Origin: Anaerocolumna sp.
GTDB lineage: Bacteria; Bacillota; Clostridia; Lachnospirales; Lachnospiraceae
Direction: 5' to 3'
Length of the DNA stretch: 64,000 nucleotides
Assembly: GCA_029256725.1 (NCBI GenBank)
Contig: JAQSXJ010000017.1
Coordinates: 55,556-119,555 of the forward strand
Part shown: piece after piece, positions 40,119 to 49,441 of the stretch
Layout: every line of letters begins with the position of its first letter
Position numbering within the stretch: the stretch's first letter is position 1
Notes under the pieces: generated by a model
What the model was told of the DNA's origin: nothing
The model's input: only the letters and a program-made list of their open reading frames with translations
The model's database searches: none
Program-made: the position numbers and the translations under genes

Positions 40119-41546
40119 TTAATAATGGTTTCCTGCAATATGAACTTTAATGATATTTGTTGTACCGGAAGTTCTAAGAGGAACACCTGCAGTAATAACT
40201 GTTAACTCACCATGTTTTAAATAACCCTTTTCTTCCACCGTAGCTACAGCATGTTCAAATAATACAAAAGTATCCTGCTCTTCTTTGATTAAGAGAGGTT
40301 TAACACCCCAAGATAAATTAAGCTGTCTGCAAACATGGCTCTCCGTTGTGCATCCGATTATAGTGCAGGCAGGACGATATTTGGAAATCATTCTGGCAGT
40401 CTGTCCGGATTGGGTAACTGTTATAATCATTGCTGCATTCAAATCATGAGCTGTTGTACAGGTTGCATGGGAAATTGCATCTGTAATACTTGGATTCTCT
40501 TCTGTCTCCAGTAAACGGAAACGTTTCTTATAATCGATATCCTGCTCGGTACGAATAGCAATACGTACCATTGTTTTAAGTGCATCCACAGGATACAATC
40601 CTGCTGCGGTCTCACCCGATAACATAATCGCACTGGTACCATCATATATAGCATTAGCAACGTCAGTTGATTCTGCTCTGGTAGGTCTTGGATTCTTCAT
40701 CATGGAATCAAGCATTTGTGTTGCTGTAATTACCTGTTTACCGGCATTATATACCTTCTTGATGATCATCTTCTGAATAACAGGAACATCCTCTAAAGGT
40801 ATCTCAACACCCATATCACCTCTTGCAATCATAATACCGTCGGCTGCTTCAATAATCTCATCGATATTTTCAACGCCTTCCAGATTTTCGATTTTGGCAA
40901 TAATGTTGGTTCTTGTATGATCGTAATCAGCAAAAATCCTGCGAATCTCCATAATATCTGCTGCACTTCTTGTAAAAGAAGCTGCAATGAAATCATATCC
41001 TTTTTCTACTGCAAATATGATATCCTCTCTATCCTTAGGGCTGATAAACGGCATTGTAAGCTTTGTGCCGGGTACATTTACTCCCTTGTTGTCAGAAATC
41101 GCACCATCATTTTGAACTGTACAAATGATATCTGTTTCAGTAAGACTTTCAACTGTCATACCTATCAGACCGTCATCAATCAGAATGGTAGCTCCTACAC
41201 TTATGTCTTTTACCAGATGCTCATAATTTATATAAACAATATCCTGTGTTCCTTCTACTTGTCTGGTTGTCAAAGTGAATGTTTGTCCCTTTACCAGGCT
41301 AACTTTTTTATCTGCAAATTTTCCGATACGAATCTCCGGTCCTTTTGTATCCAGTAAAGCCGCTATGGGAATATCCAATTCCTCTCTGATTTGTCTTAAA
41401 CGAACTAAACGTCCATAATGCTCCTCATGGTCAGCATGTGAGAAGTTAAATCTTGCACAGTCCATACCTGCAAGAGCCAATTCTCTCATTACATCACCCT
41501 TATCCGTTGATGGGCCTAATGTACAGATTATTTTGGTCTTTCTCAT
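40119..41546 (-). CDS. pyk: Pyruvate kinase
   Basis: MRKTKIICTLGPSTDKGDVM, MIARGDMGVEIP, SGETAAGLYPVDAL. Confidence 0.96.
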   Translation of the reverse strand: MRKTKIICTLGPSTDKGDVMRELALAGMDCARFNFSHADHEEHYGRLVRLRQIREELDIPIAALLDTKGPEIRIGKFADKKVSLVKGQTFTLTTRQVEGTQDIVYINYEHLVKDISVGATILIDDGLIGMTVESLTETDIICTVQNDGAISDNKGVNVPGTKLTMPFISPKDREDIIFAVEKGYDFIAASFTRSAADIMEIRRIFADYDHTRTNIIAKIENLEGVENIDEIIEAADGIMIARGDMGVEIPLEDVPVIQKMIIKKVYNAGKQVITATQMLDSMMKNPRPTRAESTDVANAIYDGTSAIMLSGETAAGLYPVDALKTMVRIAIRTEQDIDYKKRFRLLETEENPSITDAISHATCTTAHDLNAAMIITVTQSGQTARMISKYRPACTIIGCTTESHVCRQLNLSWGVKPLLIKEEQDTFVLFEHAVATVEEKGYLKHGELTVITAGVPLRTSGTTNIIKVHIAGNHY

Positions 41547-42203
41547 ACCTTAATCCTCCTTGTGAATTTTTTAATTATTTCAAATCACCCTGGATACAGA
41601 TTACATTTCCACGAAATCACCTAATTTTTTCTGTTGAAAATATTCTGCATAAGCTGAATCTTAATTTATCATCTTCCTGCACCAAATTATATTCCTATGG
41701 CATTTTTAACGTTGAAAATGAAGCAATCATATAATTCTTCTTATAAAATCCCTGCGTTCCTTAACCCACGGGAATAATGATACACCATTTTCCATAATAA
41801 ATCTACAGAAAATTTATAGATTATCTTAATTAATAGAGTATTTTACATAAGTCTTTTTGTCTATACAAGAAATCTACAAAGAATTTACTGACTTCTTACT
41901 CTTTCCTAACATTTCATACAATGGTATATTTTTCCCATAATTAGTATGATTGTTATATATTTAACTATCCATGCAGAATATTCTAAAAGCTCACCTGTAA
42001 TTTGTTTAATACCTCCAGATAAATGCCACCTCCAGATAAACTAAACTTTGCTTTTTACCTCTTTCACATAAAAAAGCCTGCTATTCTAGCCTTTTTTATA
42101 CCCAAAAGCTTTTTTGGGCAGTAATCCTTTTATACTTAGATGCTTTTATACAAGGATGCATTTTTATACAAGGAGAATAGAAAAACACAAATTCAACTTA
42201 TAG

Positions 42204-43454
42204 TTAAAATTCTCTCGTGAATATATCGCTATGCTCCAGCAGACTCTCTACCGTATCAAAGCCTAAACGATGCAGCAGTTCGATTACATAGGGATTATCA
42301 ATGGGTGTGGGGTAAGCGGCGCTGTCACCATACTCATTAACATTCTTTCTTCCCTCTTCCCTGTCAATCATAACCTTAGGACCACCTACACAGCCTCCTA
42401 CACAACCCATACCTTCAAAGAAATTAGCATCTCCATTGCCTTCTTGCAGTTCATTGATCATCTGCTTACAGGATGGTACACCGTCTGCCTGTCTGGTTTT
42501 CACATGGATTTGTCTATCCGGATTCAGACGTTCTACCGTACTCTTAACTGCTTCACTAACTCCACCAGTTCTGGCATAGATCCTACCTGCTCTTGAGGAA
42601 TGGTCCTTTTCGCTCTCTTCCATTTTGCTGGGGTCAATACCTGCATATTCAAAAATGTCCTGAACCTCCTGAAAGGTAAGTACAAAATCAACAGCATCAC
42701 TGATATCCTTTTCTCTTGCTTCTGCCTTCTTAGCCATACAGGGTCCGATAAATATGGTAATTGCCTCAGGATGCAGTACTTTAATAGTTCGTCCGCAGGC
42801 TACCATAGGAGAAACCGCTCCCGGCACATGGGGCATAAGGTCCTTATAGATTCTTCTGATCATACCTATCCACATAGGGCAGCAGCAGCTGGTCAGCTGA
42901 TAATCCTTTTCAGAGAGAATATTTTTATCAAATTCCAATGCTTCTTTTAAGGTTAGTATATCAGCAAATAAAGCCACTTCTATCATTCCCTCAAAACCTA
43001 AATACTTAAAGGCATTTCTAAGTTTACCAGGTGTTATATCTTCATTAAATTGCCCTAAAAATGCAGGAGCTATCAAGGCATACACAGGTCCTTTTGCCTC
43101 ATGAATAGCCGTCAGAGCCGGAAGTACGTCCTTGCTGGCAGTCAGCTTATCCGCCTTACAGGCATCAACACAGGCGCAGCAGCCGGTACACAACTCTTTA
43201 TCAATTATCAATTTACCATTCTCATCTTTTTTAATTGCTTCAAATATACAACTATCCACACAGGCAGAAGGTTTATCCGGAGGACAGGAACATTCACCAA
43301 AATGCAAAATCGGAGGGTATTTCTTCGGGTTTAAGAGACAGTCCAATTGATGTGGATCATACTCATCAAAATTAATATTCTTTTCCTTTCCTTCAACATA
43401 TTCCTTTGTTAACTTGCGATACATATCATCAAATCTAGTCATAGAGCACCTCAC
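42204..43454 (-). CDS. [FeFe]-hydrogenase-like protein with N-terminal Fe-S domain
   Basis: CTGCCACVDAC; H-cluster-like LTSCCCPMW, IFIGPCMAKKAEA, FFEGMGCVGGCVGGP. Confidence 0.86.
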   Translation of the reverse strand: MRCSMTRFDDMYRKLTKEYVEGKEKNINFDEYDPHQLDCLLNPKKYPPILHFGECSCPPDKPSACVDSCIFEAIKKDENGKLIIDKELCTGCCACVDACKADKLTASKDVLPALTAIHEAKGPVYALIAPAFLGQFNEDITPGKLRNAFKYLGFEGMIEVALFADILTLKEALEFDKNILSEKDYQLTSCCCPMWIGMIRRIYKDLMPHVPGAVSPMVACGRTIKVLHPEAITIFIGPCMAKKAEAREKDISDAVDFVLTFQEVQDIFEYAGIDPSKMEESEKDHSSRAGRIYARTGGVSEAVKSTVERLNPDRQIHVKTRQADGVPSCKQMINELQEGNGDANFFEGMGCVGGCVGGPKVMIDREEGRKNVNEYGDSAAYPTPIDNPYVIELLHRLGFDTVESLLEHSDIFTREF

Positions 43455-43598
43455 TTTTCCTAGTCATTATTTTTGCCAAAAGTATGGGAAATAACCAAAA
43501 TGCCATAAAAAGATGCGAAGTGCATTCTTCTATGGCATTATCATACTTATTAGATTATTATCCAGTTATGTTATAGCGACTATTCAGTCAGTTAAAGC

Positions 43599-44039
43599 TT
43601 ATTCATTATCTTTATTTATCGCCTCTGACAGAGTGTGCCAGCCCAATACGGCACATTTGACTCTGGCAGGCATGTGGGATATGTCCTTAAGCGCAACAGC
43701 GTCCTCTAGTATCTCAAGCTCATCTTCATTTTTGATTTCATTTTTTATCATTCCAGTAAAGGTCTGAGCAAGTACTTCCGCTTCTTTAAGACTTTTACCT
43801 TTTATCAGATCTATCATAATTGATGCAGAGGCCTGGGATATGGCACATCCACTGCCTACAAAGGAGGCATCGTAAATGATTCCGTCTTTGATGCTTAATT
43901 CCAGCTCGATCTCATCCCCACAGCTTGGATTAATGCCACGTTTGGTCCTGTCAGGATGTTCAAGATGATGCTTGTTATGATTGGAATTCGCATGTTCCCT
44001 TAAGATTTCAGAATATACATTTTCAATTCCCAAGACCAA
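43599..44039 (-). CDS. sufU: Fe-S cluster scaffold SufU/IscU-like
   Basis: LEHPDRTKRGINPSCGDEIELELSIKDGIIYDASFVGSGCAISQASASIM. Confidence 0.92.
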   Translation of the reverse strand: MVLGIENVYSEILREHANSNHNKHHLEHPDRTKRGINPSCGDEIELELSIKDGIIYDASFVGSGCAISQASASIMIDLIKGKSLKEAEVLAQTFTGMIKNEIKNEDELEILEDAVALKDISHMPARVKCAVLGWHTLSEAINKDNE

Positions 44040-45261
44040 GCCACCCCCTAACTTTTTTTAAGCTCGTTATAAACATATCAATATCTTCTTTGGTATTATA
44101 AAAATAGAAAGATACTCTGCAGGTAGCTGCCGCACCTAAATACCTCATGAAAGGCTGAGCACAATGATGGCCTGCCCGAATACAGACACCATCTGCATTT
44201 AATAAGGAGGAGACATCGTGGGGATGTACCTCCTGAACGTTAAAAGATATTACACCGCTTCTGTCAACTGATGTATATTTTTCGCCATATATAGTAACAT
44301 AAGGTAATTCTCTTAATCTGTCAAGAGCATAGGCTGTAAGTTCTTCTTCAATTTCACGAATTTTGTCATATCCCGTCTCTTTAATATACCTGATTGCTTC
44401 TCTAAGCCCTATTGCACCTCCTACATTTGGTGTTCCCGCTTCAAATTTCTGAGGTAAAGGCGCAAAGGTTGCTTCCTGTTCTGATACAAAATCAATCATC
44501 TCGCCTCCGGTAAGAAAAGGAGGCATTTCCTCCAGAAGAGCTTTCTTTCCATAGAGAACTCCTATTCCCATGGGCCCAAGCATCTTATGTCCGGAAAAAA
44601 CTGCAAAATCTGCATCCAGTTCAATTACATCAAGAGGATAATGAGGAATACTCTGTGCACAGTCAATAACAGTTACCGCACCTACACTGTGGGCTTTCTC
44701 AGTTATTTTCTTAACAGGATAAACCGCACCGGTTACATTTGACACATAGGCAAAAGCTACGATTTTGGTTTTAGCTGTTATCTTTTCTTCTATCTCCTCA
44801 TCCTTTAGACGTCCTTGCTCATCTGTATAGAGATACTTTAGTACAGCATTTTTTTCTTTCGCAAGCTGCTGCCAGGGAATTAAATTGCTGTGATGTTCAG
44901 AGATTGGGATAAGAATTTCATCCCCTTCTTTAAGATTGCTTTTACCATAGCTATAGGCTATAAGGTTAAGGCTTTCCGTTGCATTTCGGGTAAATATGAT
45001 TTCTGCAGCATCTTTTGCCTTTATAAATTCAGCAACTGCTTTTCTTGCCTCTTCATATTCAAAAGTTGCTTTTTCACTGATATCATACAGTCCCCGGTAA
45101 GGATTCGCATTATATTCTTTATAATACTCTTCCATTGCTTCCAGCACAGACTCCGGCTTCTGGGTAGTAGCCGCATTATCAAGATAAACTATAGGTTTTT
45201 CACCATTGCCTTTTAATAAAGGGAAGTCATTGATATACGAATTACTGCAGGCTGCTGACAT
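44023..45261 (-). CDS. sufS: Cysteine desulfurase SufS
   Basis: YLDNAATTQKPESVLEAMEEYY, SGHKMLGPMGIGVLYG, IRAGHHCAQPFM. Confidence 0.95.
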   Translation of the reverse strand: MSAACSNSYINDFPLLKGNGEKPIVYLDNAATTQKPESVLEAMEEYYKEYNANPYRGLYDISEKATFEYEEARKAVAEFIKAKDAAEIIFTRNATESLNLIAYSYGKSNLKEGDEILIPISEHHSNLIPWQQLAKEKNAVLKYLYTDEQGRLKDEEIEEKITAKTKIVAFAYVSNVTGAVYPVKKITEKAHSVGAVTVIDCAQSIPHYPLDVIELDADFAVFSGHKMLGPMGIGVLYGKKALLEEMPPFLTGGEMIDFVSEQEATFAPLPQKFEAGTPNVGGAIGLREAIRYIKETGYDKIREIEEELTAYALDRLRELPYVTIYGEKYTSVDRSGVISFNVQEVHPHDVSSLLNADGVCIRAGHHCAQPFMRYLGAAATCRVSFYFYNTKEDIDMFITSLKKVRGWLGLGN

Positions 45262-46381
45262 GGCTCATCCTCTCCTTCACATAATTTTTAACTTTTTCCT
45301 TTAATTCCTCTGTGGGGATGTTTTTAAGAGCCGGATGAAACCAGGCTTCCAGCATTAATTTTTTCGCTTCGGTCTCACTTAATCCTCTGGACATCATATA
45401 GAAAAGTTTATCCTCATCTATCTTTCCGCTGTTTGCTGCATGCTTACCGGATACATTTTCTTCTCCGCATAAGATTAAAGGGACGGATACATTCTTTATG
45501 GTTTTATCAAAGAGCAGGGTATATTCACCTTCCGCACCTTCTGCACCAGAAGCTCCTCTTTTAAAATCAATGGTACCTCTGAATATTTTCTTGCTGCTGT
45601 CCAGCAATGCTCCGTTAATATTCATCTCGCTTTTTGTATTCTTACCATAATGATTAACCACATAATTAAAATCTAAGGATCGGTTCTTATCACCAAAATA
45701 AATGGTATCCACCAAAAACTCACTGTCTTCCCCTTTTAGATCTGCCTGAATGCCGCTTGCCAGATAACCAGCACCTAATTCACACTGGGTAATCCTTATT
45801 TTTCCGCCATCTTTGCATTCTGCTCCTATATTACTCAGATGTACACCGGAATCCGGCAGCAGCTGTATCTGTATAAGGTTTATCAAGGCATTCTTTCCTG
45901 ACATCAGATATAATAACCCGCCATGAAATAACGGCTCTTCTTCTCTTCCCTCATACGTAAGAACCAGGGTCAATTCACTTTCTTCTTCTGCTACTATGAA
46001 TATCTCTTCTGCCAGCGCCGCATTCTCATCATCCAGCAGATTATTTATAAATAGAGGTTCTGATAACTTCTTACCCTTAGGGCAGGTTAAAGTCAGACTT
46101 CTATTTCTGTTATTTTTTATAAATTCTTCCGCATTTTCTCCCATTCCGGTCTGGGGGATTTTCTGAATAGAAAAAGTATTATCTTTTGTTACTACAAGTT
46201 GATCAATGCTCTCTCCTATAAGCTCAGAGACCTTTACAGGTTTAATATCCGGAATTTCCTGTTTGATGTTTAGCTCATTTACACCCAGCCAACGAAAAGT
46301 CTTCATAGGCAGCTTATTGGTATCTTTTAATTCCAGTATCATCGTTTTCCCCATTTCCGCGCTGCTTTTTCTTCCTATCAT
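45242..46381 (-). CDS. sufD: Fe-S assembly protein SufD
   Basis: SufBD fold, SGKHAANSGKIDEDKLFYMMSRGLSETEAKKLMLEAWF; position in suf operon. Confidence 0.9.
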   Translation of the reverse strand: MIGRKSSAEMGKTMILELKDTNKLPMKTFRWLGVNELNIKQEIPDIKPVKVSELIGESIDQLVVTKDNTFSIQKIPQTGMGENAEEFIKNNRNRSLTLTCPKGKKLSEPLFINNLLDDENAALAEEIFIVAEEESELTLVLTYEGREEEPLFHGGLLYLMSGKNALINLIQIQLLPDSGVHLSNIGAECKDGGKIRITQCELGAGYLASGIQADLKGEDSEFLVDTIYFGDKNRSLDFNYVVNHYGKNTKSEMNINGALLDSSKKIFRGTIDFKRGASGAEGAEGEYTLLFDKTIKNVSVPLILCGEENVSGKHAANSGKIDEDKLFYMMSRGLSETEAKKLMLEAWFHPALKNIPTEELKEKVKNYVKERMSHVSSLQ

Positions 46382-46409
46382 GTGCCCAGCGCAGACACAA
46401 CTTTTATTT

Positions 46410-47822
46410 CTATCCTATACTGCCTTCCATTTCAAGGCGTATCAGCTGATTCATCTCAAGTGCATATTCCAAAGGAAGTTCTTTTGCAATAGGTTCAGCA
46501 AATCCACTAACAATCATGGCTCTGGCATCTGCTTCACTTAAACCTCTGCTCATAAGATAAAAAATCGTGTCATCACTAATCCTGCCTATCTTAGCTTCAT
46601 GTCCAATGTCAACATTATCGTTTCGAATATCCATAACTGGAATGGTATCAGAACGTGATTTAGAATCTAACATTAAGGATTCGCAGGATACTGCACACTT
46701 GGCACCATCCGCTTCTGTTCCCATAACAACCGCACTTCTAAAAGTGCTTGTTCCGCCATCCTTGGATATTGACTTTGAACTCATGTGTGAAGATGTGTTA
46801 GGAGCAGCATGAACCACCTTAACCCCTGTATCCAAACTCTGACCGTTACCGGCAAAGGTTATACCGGTATATTCCATTTTGGCATTTTCACCCTTTAAGA
46901 TACTCATAGGATACAGATAGGATACTCGGGAGCCAAAAGAACCGGATACCCATTCCATGGTTGCGTCTTTCGCTACCGAAGCACGCTTTGTATTCAGATT
47001 GAACATATTCTTAGACCAGTTTTCAATGGTTGAATAACGAAGCCTTGCGCCTTCTCTGACAAACAGTTCCACACAACCCGCGTGAAGATTGGCTACATTA
47101 TATTTAGGTGCAGAACATCCTTCAATAAAATGCAGATTCGCTCCTTTATCAACTATTATCAGCGTATGCTCGAACTGTCCTGCTCCGGGAGCATTTAAAC
47201 GGAAATAGGATTGCAGAGGAATCTCAACGGATACACCAGGCGGTACATAAACAAAGGAACCACCGCTCCATACCGCTCCGTGTAGAGCCGCAAACTTATG
47301 GTCTCTTGGGGTTACCAGTTTCATAAAATGCTCTTTTACCAAATCCTCATGCTCTCTTAAGGCGCTTTCCATATCCGTATAGATAACACCGAGACTTTTG
47401 ACCTCTTCTCGTACATTATGATACACTACCTCTGAGTCATACTGGGCGCCGACTCCTGCAAGGGAGGTACGCTCAGCCTGGGGTATTCCTAAACGCTCAA
47501 AGGTGTTTTTGATATCCTCAGGTACTTCCTCCCACTTCAGCTGCATCTGTGTGTTCGGTTTGACATAGGTAACAATATCCTCCATATGAAGCCCCTCAAT
47601 ACTTGGTCCCCATACCGGAATATCCAGTTCATTGTATATTTTTAAAGATTTCTGCCTGAACTCTCTCATCCATGCCGGATCATTCTTCTCAAGTGATATG
47701 GAATTAACGATTCCGGATGTCAATCCTCTGGATGCTTTGTAGGAGGCATTAACCTTATCTTTGATGTCATAAATACTTCTGTTAACATCTTCAACATAAG
47801 TCTTATTCTTCATTGTTTCCAT
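46410..47822 (-). CDS. sufB: Fe-S assembly protein SufB
   Basis: GAVWSGGSFVYVPPGVSVEIPLQSYFR, HFIEGCSAPKY, GHEAKIGRISDDTIFYLMSRGL. Confidence 0.96.
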   Translation of the reverse strand: METMKNKTYVEDVNRSIYDIKDKVNASYKASRGLTSGIVNSISLEKNDPAWMREFRQKSLKIYNELDIPVWGPSIEGLHMEDIVTYVKPNTQMQLKWEEVPEDIKNTFERLGIPQAERTSLAGVGAQYDSEVVYHNVREEVKSLGVIYTDMESALREHEDLVKEHFMKLVTPRDHKFAALHGAVWSGGSFVYVPPGVSVEIPLQSYFRLNAPGAGQFEHTLIIVDKGANLHFIEGCSAPKYNVANLHAGCVELFVREGARLRYSTIENWSKNMFNLNTKRASVAKDATMEWVSGSFGSRVSYLYPMSILKGENAKMEYTGITFAGNGQSLDTGVKVVHAAPNTSSHMSSKSISKDGGTSTFRSAVVMGTEADGAKCAVSCESLMLDSKSRSDTIPVMDIRNDNVDIGHEAKIGRISDDTIFYLMSRGLSEADARAMIVSGFAEPIAKELPLEYALEMNQLIRLEMEGSIG

Positions 47823-47883
47823 AATTACCTCTCAATCCTGCCGCTTACACGGCTTACAATCTAACTGATCAAATAGCCTCAAG

Positions 47884-48624
47884 TTATTTATGAAGTGCCT
47901 TAAAGCCTTTGCGATTCACTGCCTCAATAAGCTCTGCCCCGCCGGTCATGGTCAGTTTTCCTTCTGAAAGAATATGAACATAATCAACATCCAGATATTC
48001 CAGAATCTTAGTATTATGTGTTATAATAAGAAGCGCATTCTGCTTATTTTTAAAGGCTTTAACTCCTTTTGAGACAATTTTGACAGCATCTACATCAAGA
48101 CCGGAATCCGTCTCATCCAGTATGGCAAGCTTGGGATTTAACATAAGCATCTGGAGGATTTCTGACTTCTTCTTCTCTCCTCCGGAAAATCCAACATTTA
48201 GATATCTGTCTGCATATTCTCTGTCCATGCCAAGATTTTCCATCGTCTTACTCAGCTCTTTCCGATAAGCCATTATTTTAGGCAGTTTGCCGTCAATAGC
48301 TGTTTTGGAGGATCTTAAGAAGCTTTCAAGGCTTACTCCCGTTAATTCTTCCGGATTCTGAAAGGATAAAAATAATCCTTTCTTTGCCCTAATATCAGTT
48401 TTTTCATTCGTGATATCCTCACCTTCAAAGAGGATCTCTCCTTCTTCTACTATATATTTTGAATGCCCCATGATAGAATAGCCAAGGGTAGACTTACCTG
48501 CTCCGTTTGGCCCCATTATTACATGGACTTCTCCTTTGTTTACCGTAAGATTCAATCCATTTAATATTTCCTTATTCTCTACACTCACTCTGAGCCCTTT
48601 AATTTCAAGTAATTTCTCTGACAT
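47884..48624 (-). CDS. sufC: Fe-S assembly ATPase SufC
   Basis: MSEKLLEIKGLRVSVENKEIL, MGPNGAGKSTLGYSIMGH, FSGGEKKKSEILQML, LDETDSGLD; start moved to internal Met. Confidence 0.95.
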   Translation of the reverse strand: MSEKLLEIKGLRVSVENKEILNGLNLTVNKGEVHVIMGPNGAGKSTLGYSIMGHSKYIVEEGEILFEGEDITNEKTDIRAKKGLFLSFQNPEELTGVSLESFLRSSKTAIDGKLPKIMAYRKELSKTMENLGMDREYADRYLNVGFSGGEKKKSEILQMLMLNPKLAILDETDSGLDVDAVKIVSKGVKAFKNKQNALLIITHNTKILEYLDVDYVHILSEGKLTMTGGAELIEAVNRKGFKALHK

Positions 48625-48796
48625 GTATACATCACTGACCTTTCTACATAATTTTAGCAGCTTATTAATTCCTACCGTTTTAATTCCCACTAATTTAATC
48701 CCTATTATAATACTCGGATATAATCTTTGCAAGCCCTAAATCATCCTTAATTGCATTTCTCTGCCAATAACACGTTTTTTTTACTGGCCTTACAGA

Positions 48797-48886
48797 ACAG
48801 AAAAAGTCCTGTGATATTCTTATCTTTACACTTTGAAAGCCATTTATCTCTCAAGTGAAAAGACGAAATACCATAGGACTTTTTCT
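48797..48886. other. Long imperfect hairpin upstream of sufC
   Basis: cagaaaaagtcct-gtg-atattc-ttatctttacactt pairs with aagtgaaaagacgaaataccataggactttttctc. Confidence 0.7.
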
Positions 48887-48904
48887 CTTTCACAGATTCT
48901 TAGT

Positions 48905-49075
48905 CTACCATTTTCCGTCAAATTTTATGGGATTAGCCTTTTCATGCCCACTTTTCGCCTTACCCTGAATCTCCGGTACAGGCTTCTCATCATTTTTCTT
49001 ACCCTTATATCCTATATGCTCCATTGTTCCATGGGGTTCTTTTGGGTCCGGGCGTCTCATTCCTGCTTTCGCCAT
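48905..49075 (-). CDS. Small hydrophilic protein (56 aa), not in supplied ORF track
   Basis: Manual translation MAKAGMRRPDPKEPHGTMEHIGYKGKKNDEKPVPEIQGKAKSGHEKANPIKFDGKW*; strong RBS aaaggaggg. Confidence 0.7.
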   Translation of the reverse strand: MAKAGMRRPDPKEPHGTMEHIGYKGKKNDEKPVPEIQGKAKSGHEKANPIKFDGKW

Positions 49076-49111
49076 ATCAATCCCTCCTTTGTCTCTTATA
49101 ACAGCATATGC

Positions 49112-49246
49112 TTACACATCATTATGCTCCGTTGATTGTTTCTTCGCATTTCTGTTTTGATTCTGGTTTTCTCTGGTTATAGGTGTCTGGTAATTTGCTT
49201 TTTCCATTCTTGCCTTTTTATTATCAGGCTGACTATCTTTTGGCAT
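49112..49246 (-). CDS. Small basic/hydrophilic protein (44 aa), not in supplied ORF track
   Basis: Manual translation MPKDSQPDNKKARMEKANYQTPITRENQNQNRNAKKQSTEHNDV*; strong RBS aaaggagtaaat. Confidence 0.62.
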   Translation of the reverse strand: MPKDSQPDNKKARMEKANYQTPITRENQNQNRNAKKQSTEHNDV

Positions 49247-49441
49247 ATTTACTCCTTTCCTGAATAACAAATCCTAGATTTGATATTCCTGAATCCATAG
49301 ATGCAAAGTCTTTAGTTTTTCAACCCAATTACCTCTGTGTGCTTTACCACACGTATTATCAGGAGGTTTCAACATAATCCTCTTTTTTAAATACTTGCAG
49401 GATAAGTATGCTTCTAGAGAAAAAACTTATGCATTTAATTT

